NCBI GenBank assembly: GCA_041623475.1
Contig: JBFJWU010000206.1
Span: forward strand, 1-6,292
DNA: 6,292 nt
Origin: JBFJWU01 sp041623475 [NCBI: bacterium]
GTDB taxonomy: Bacteria; J088
Direction: 5' to 3'
How positions within the stretch are numbered: the first letter of the stretch is position 1; every line of letters begins with the position of its first letter. The position numbers and the translations under genes were made by a program. This document shows positions 5,949 through 6,292 of this stretch, in pieces. The notes beneath the pieces were generated by a model. It had not been told where the DNA came from and did no database searches. It worked only from the letters and a program-made list of their open reading frames with translations.

Positions 5949-5978
5949 AAGTCCGCCTGCGAATGAACGCGGGCGAAC
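5944..5978 (-). terminator. Intrinsic terminator downstream of thrS
   Basis: In minus-strand RNA the stem GUUCGCC / GGCGGAC (7 bp, one G-U pair; 5972-5978 and 5951-5957) encloses a C/A mismatch, a further GCG/CGC 3-bp stem and a 6-base loop. It is followed immediately by U7 (5944-5950). It begins 32 bases after the thrS stop. This is a textbook layout and implies that most thrS transcripts end before infC. A competing 4-bp hairpin CGGG-TTCG-CCCG (5970-5981) shares its 5' arm but is probably too weak to matter. Confidence 0.75.
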
Positions 5979-6010
5979 CCGATTATTATGACAATGAAAT
6001 GAGATTTTCG

Positions 6011-6292
6011 CTAGTCGGGGACGACGTTGCGGGATGAGATGTCCTGATCGGCCAGCAACTTGCCCAGTCCATCCAGGTCCATCGGATCCAACGTGGTACC
6101 GTCTCGCAACCGCGGTGCCACGGTCGACCCGGTGACCTCTTCGTCGCCGACCACCAGCATGACCGGTGTTTTCTGCTTCTGGGCTTCGCGAATCTTTTTG
6201 CTCAAAGTTTCATTGCGACCGTCGGCGTGCGCCCGGTACCCCATCGCCTGTACCTGCCGGGCCACCTGCCCTGCATACTCGGCGTGCTTTTC
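6011..6292 (-). CDS. thrS: Threonyl-tRNA synthetase, C-terminal anticodon-binding domain (partial)
   Basis: Only the last 93 residues are in the window; the frame is open to the right edge, so the gene continues upstream. ThrRS is a class II synthetase that charges tRNA-Thr in the cytoplasm; full-length enzymes have roughly 640 residues. The visible part is the end of the alpha/beta anticodon-binding domain: EKHAEYAGQVARQVQAMGYR at 1-20 of the fragment, then HADGRNETLSKKIREAQKQK, the strand TPVMLVVGDEEV and a final helix (LDGLGKLLADQ). The RNE..SKKIREAQ signature and VVGDEEV fix the family; HisRS and ProRS share the fold, but the position directly before infC agrees with ThrRS. The catalytic and editing domains cannot be judged. 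The stop is TAG at 6011, and an intrinsic terminator follows. Confidence 0.93.
   Translation of the reverse strand, partial: EKHAEYAGQVARQVQAMGYRAHADGRNETLSKKIREAQKQKTPVMLVVGDEEVTGSTVAPRLRDGTTLDPMDLDGLGKLLADQDISSRNVVPD

Noticed and set aside
5931-5950. Plus-strand terminator GCCCGACGGGC followed by an A-run
   Set aside because: On the plus strand the run is A, not T, and the GCCCG/CGGGC arms leave only a one-base loop; no plus-strand gene needs it.
5981-6005. CATAAT / TAATAAT as a -10 box for infC just after thrS
   Set aside because: No acceptable -35 at 16-18 bases, and a start here would run straight into the terminator at 5944-5978.
5273-6037. 254-codon plus-strand open frame across infC and its leader
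   Set aside because: It is antisense to infC over most of its length, ends inside the thrS end, has a Leu/Phe-rich sequence with no motif, and is explained by the mirror composition of infC.

Overview
The window is a piece of a bacterial translation-gene cluster followed by an envelope-related tail. Every supported gene lies on the minus strand, so transcription reads from the right end of the window to the left. In that direction the order is: the 3' end of thrS (threonyl-tRNA synthetase), infC (initiation factor IF3), rpmI (L35), rplT (L20), pheS and pheT (the two subunits of phenylalanyl-tRNA synthetase), a small lipoprotein, and the N-terminal part of an exported HExxH metallopeptidase that leaves the window at base 1. 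The order thrS-infC-rpmI-rplT-pheS-pheT is widely conserved in bacteria and supports the assignments independently of the protein motifs.

The organism is a moderately GC-rich, probably diderm bacterium. The lipobox protein carries Ala at +2, which suggests outer-membrane sorting, and the metallopeptidase resembles TPR plus peptidase-MA proteins I associate with deltaproteobacterial-type lineages (Myxococcota, Desulfobacterota and relatives). This placement is low-confidence and rests on remembered resemblance only.

Layout by region: 6011-6292 is the C-terminal anticodon-binding domain of ThrRS. 5807-6010 is a 204-base spacer with a good intrinsic terminator just after thrS, a perfect 10-bp inverted repeat that reuses the terminator U-tract, and two copies of a split 15-base motif, the second ending 8 bases before the infC Shine-Dalgarno. 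infC has no ATG, GTG or TTG near its proper start; a consensus AGGAGG precedes an AUC codon, matching the non-AUG initiation typical of IF3 genes. 5049-5246 and 4634-4981 encode L35 and L20, separated by 67 bases holding a terminator-like hairpin plus T7 that could reduce downstream expression. pheS follows rplT by only 32 bases, with no room for a leader-peptide attenuator or T-box, and overlaps pheT by 4 bases (ATGA). After pheT come a short hairpin, an uncharacterised 131-residue lipoprotein and the secreted peptidase.

The first genes work together in tRNA charging, initiation and 50S assembly. The last two look like a separate envelope pair attached to the 3' side. I see no mobile element, CRISPR, tRNA or rRNA, and no convincing exotic system. 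The most interesting parts are regulatory: the infC start and leader, and the rpmI/rplT hairpin. No gene-free stretch exceeds 300 bases.
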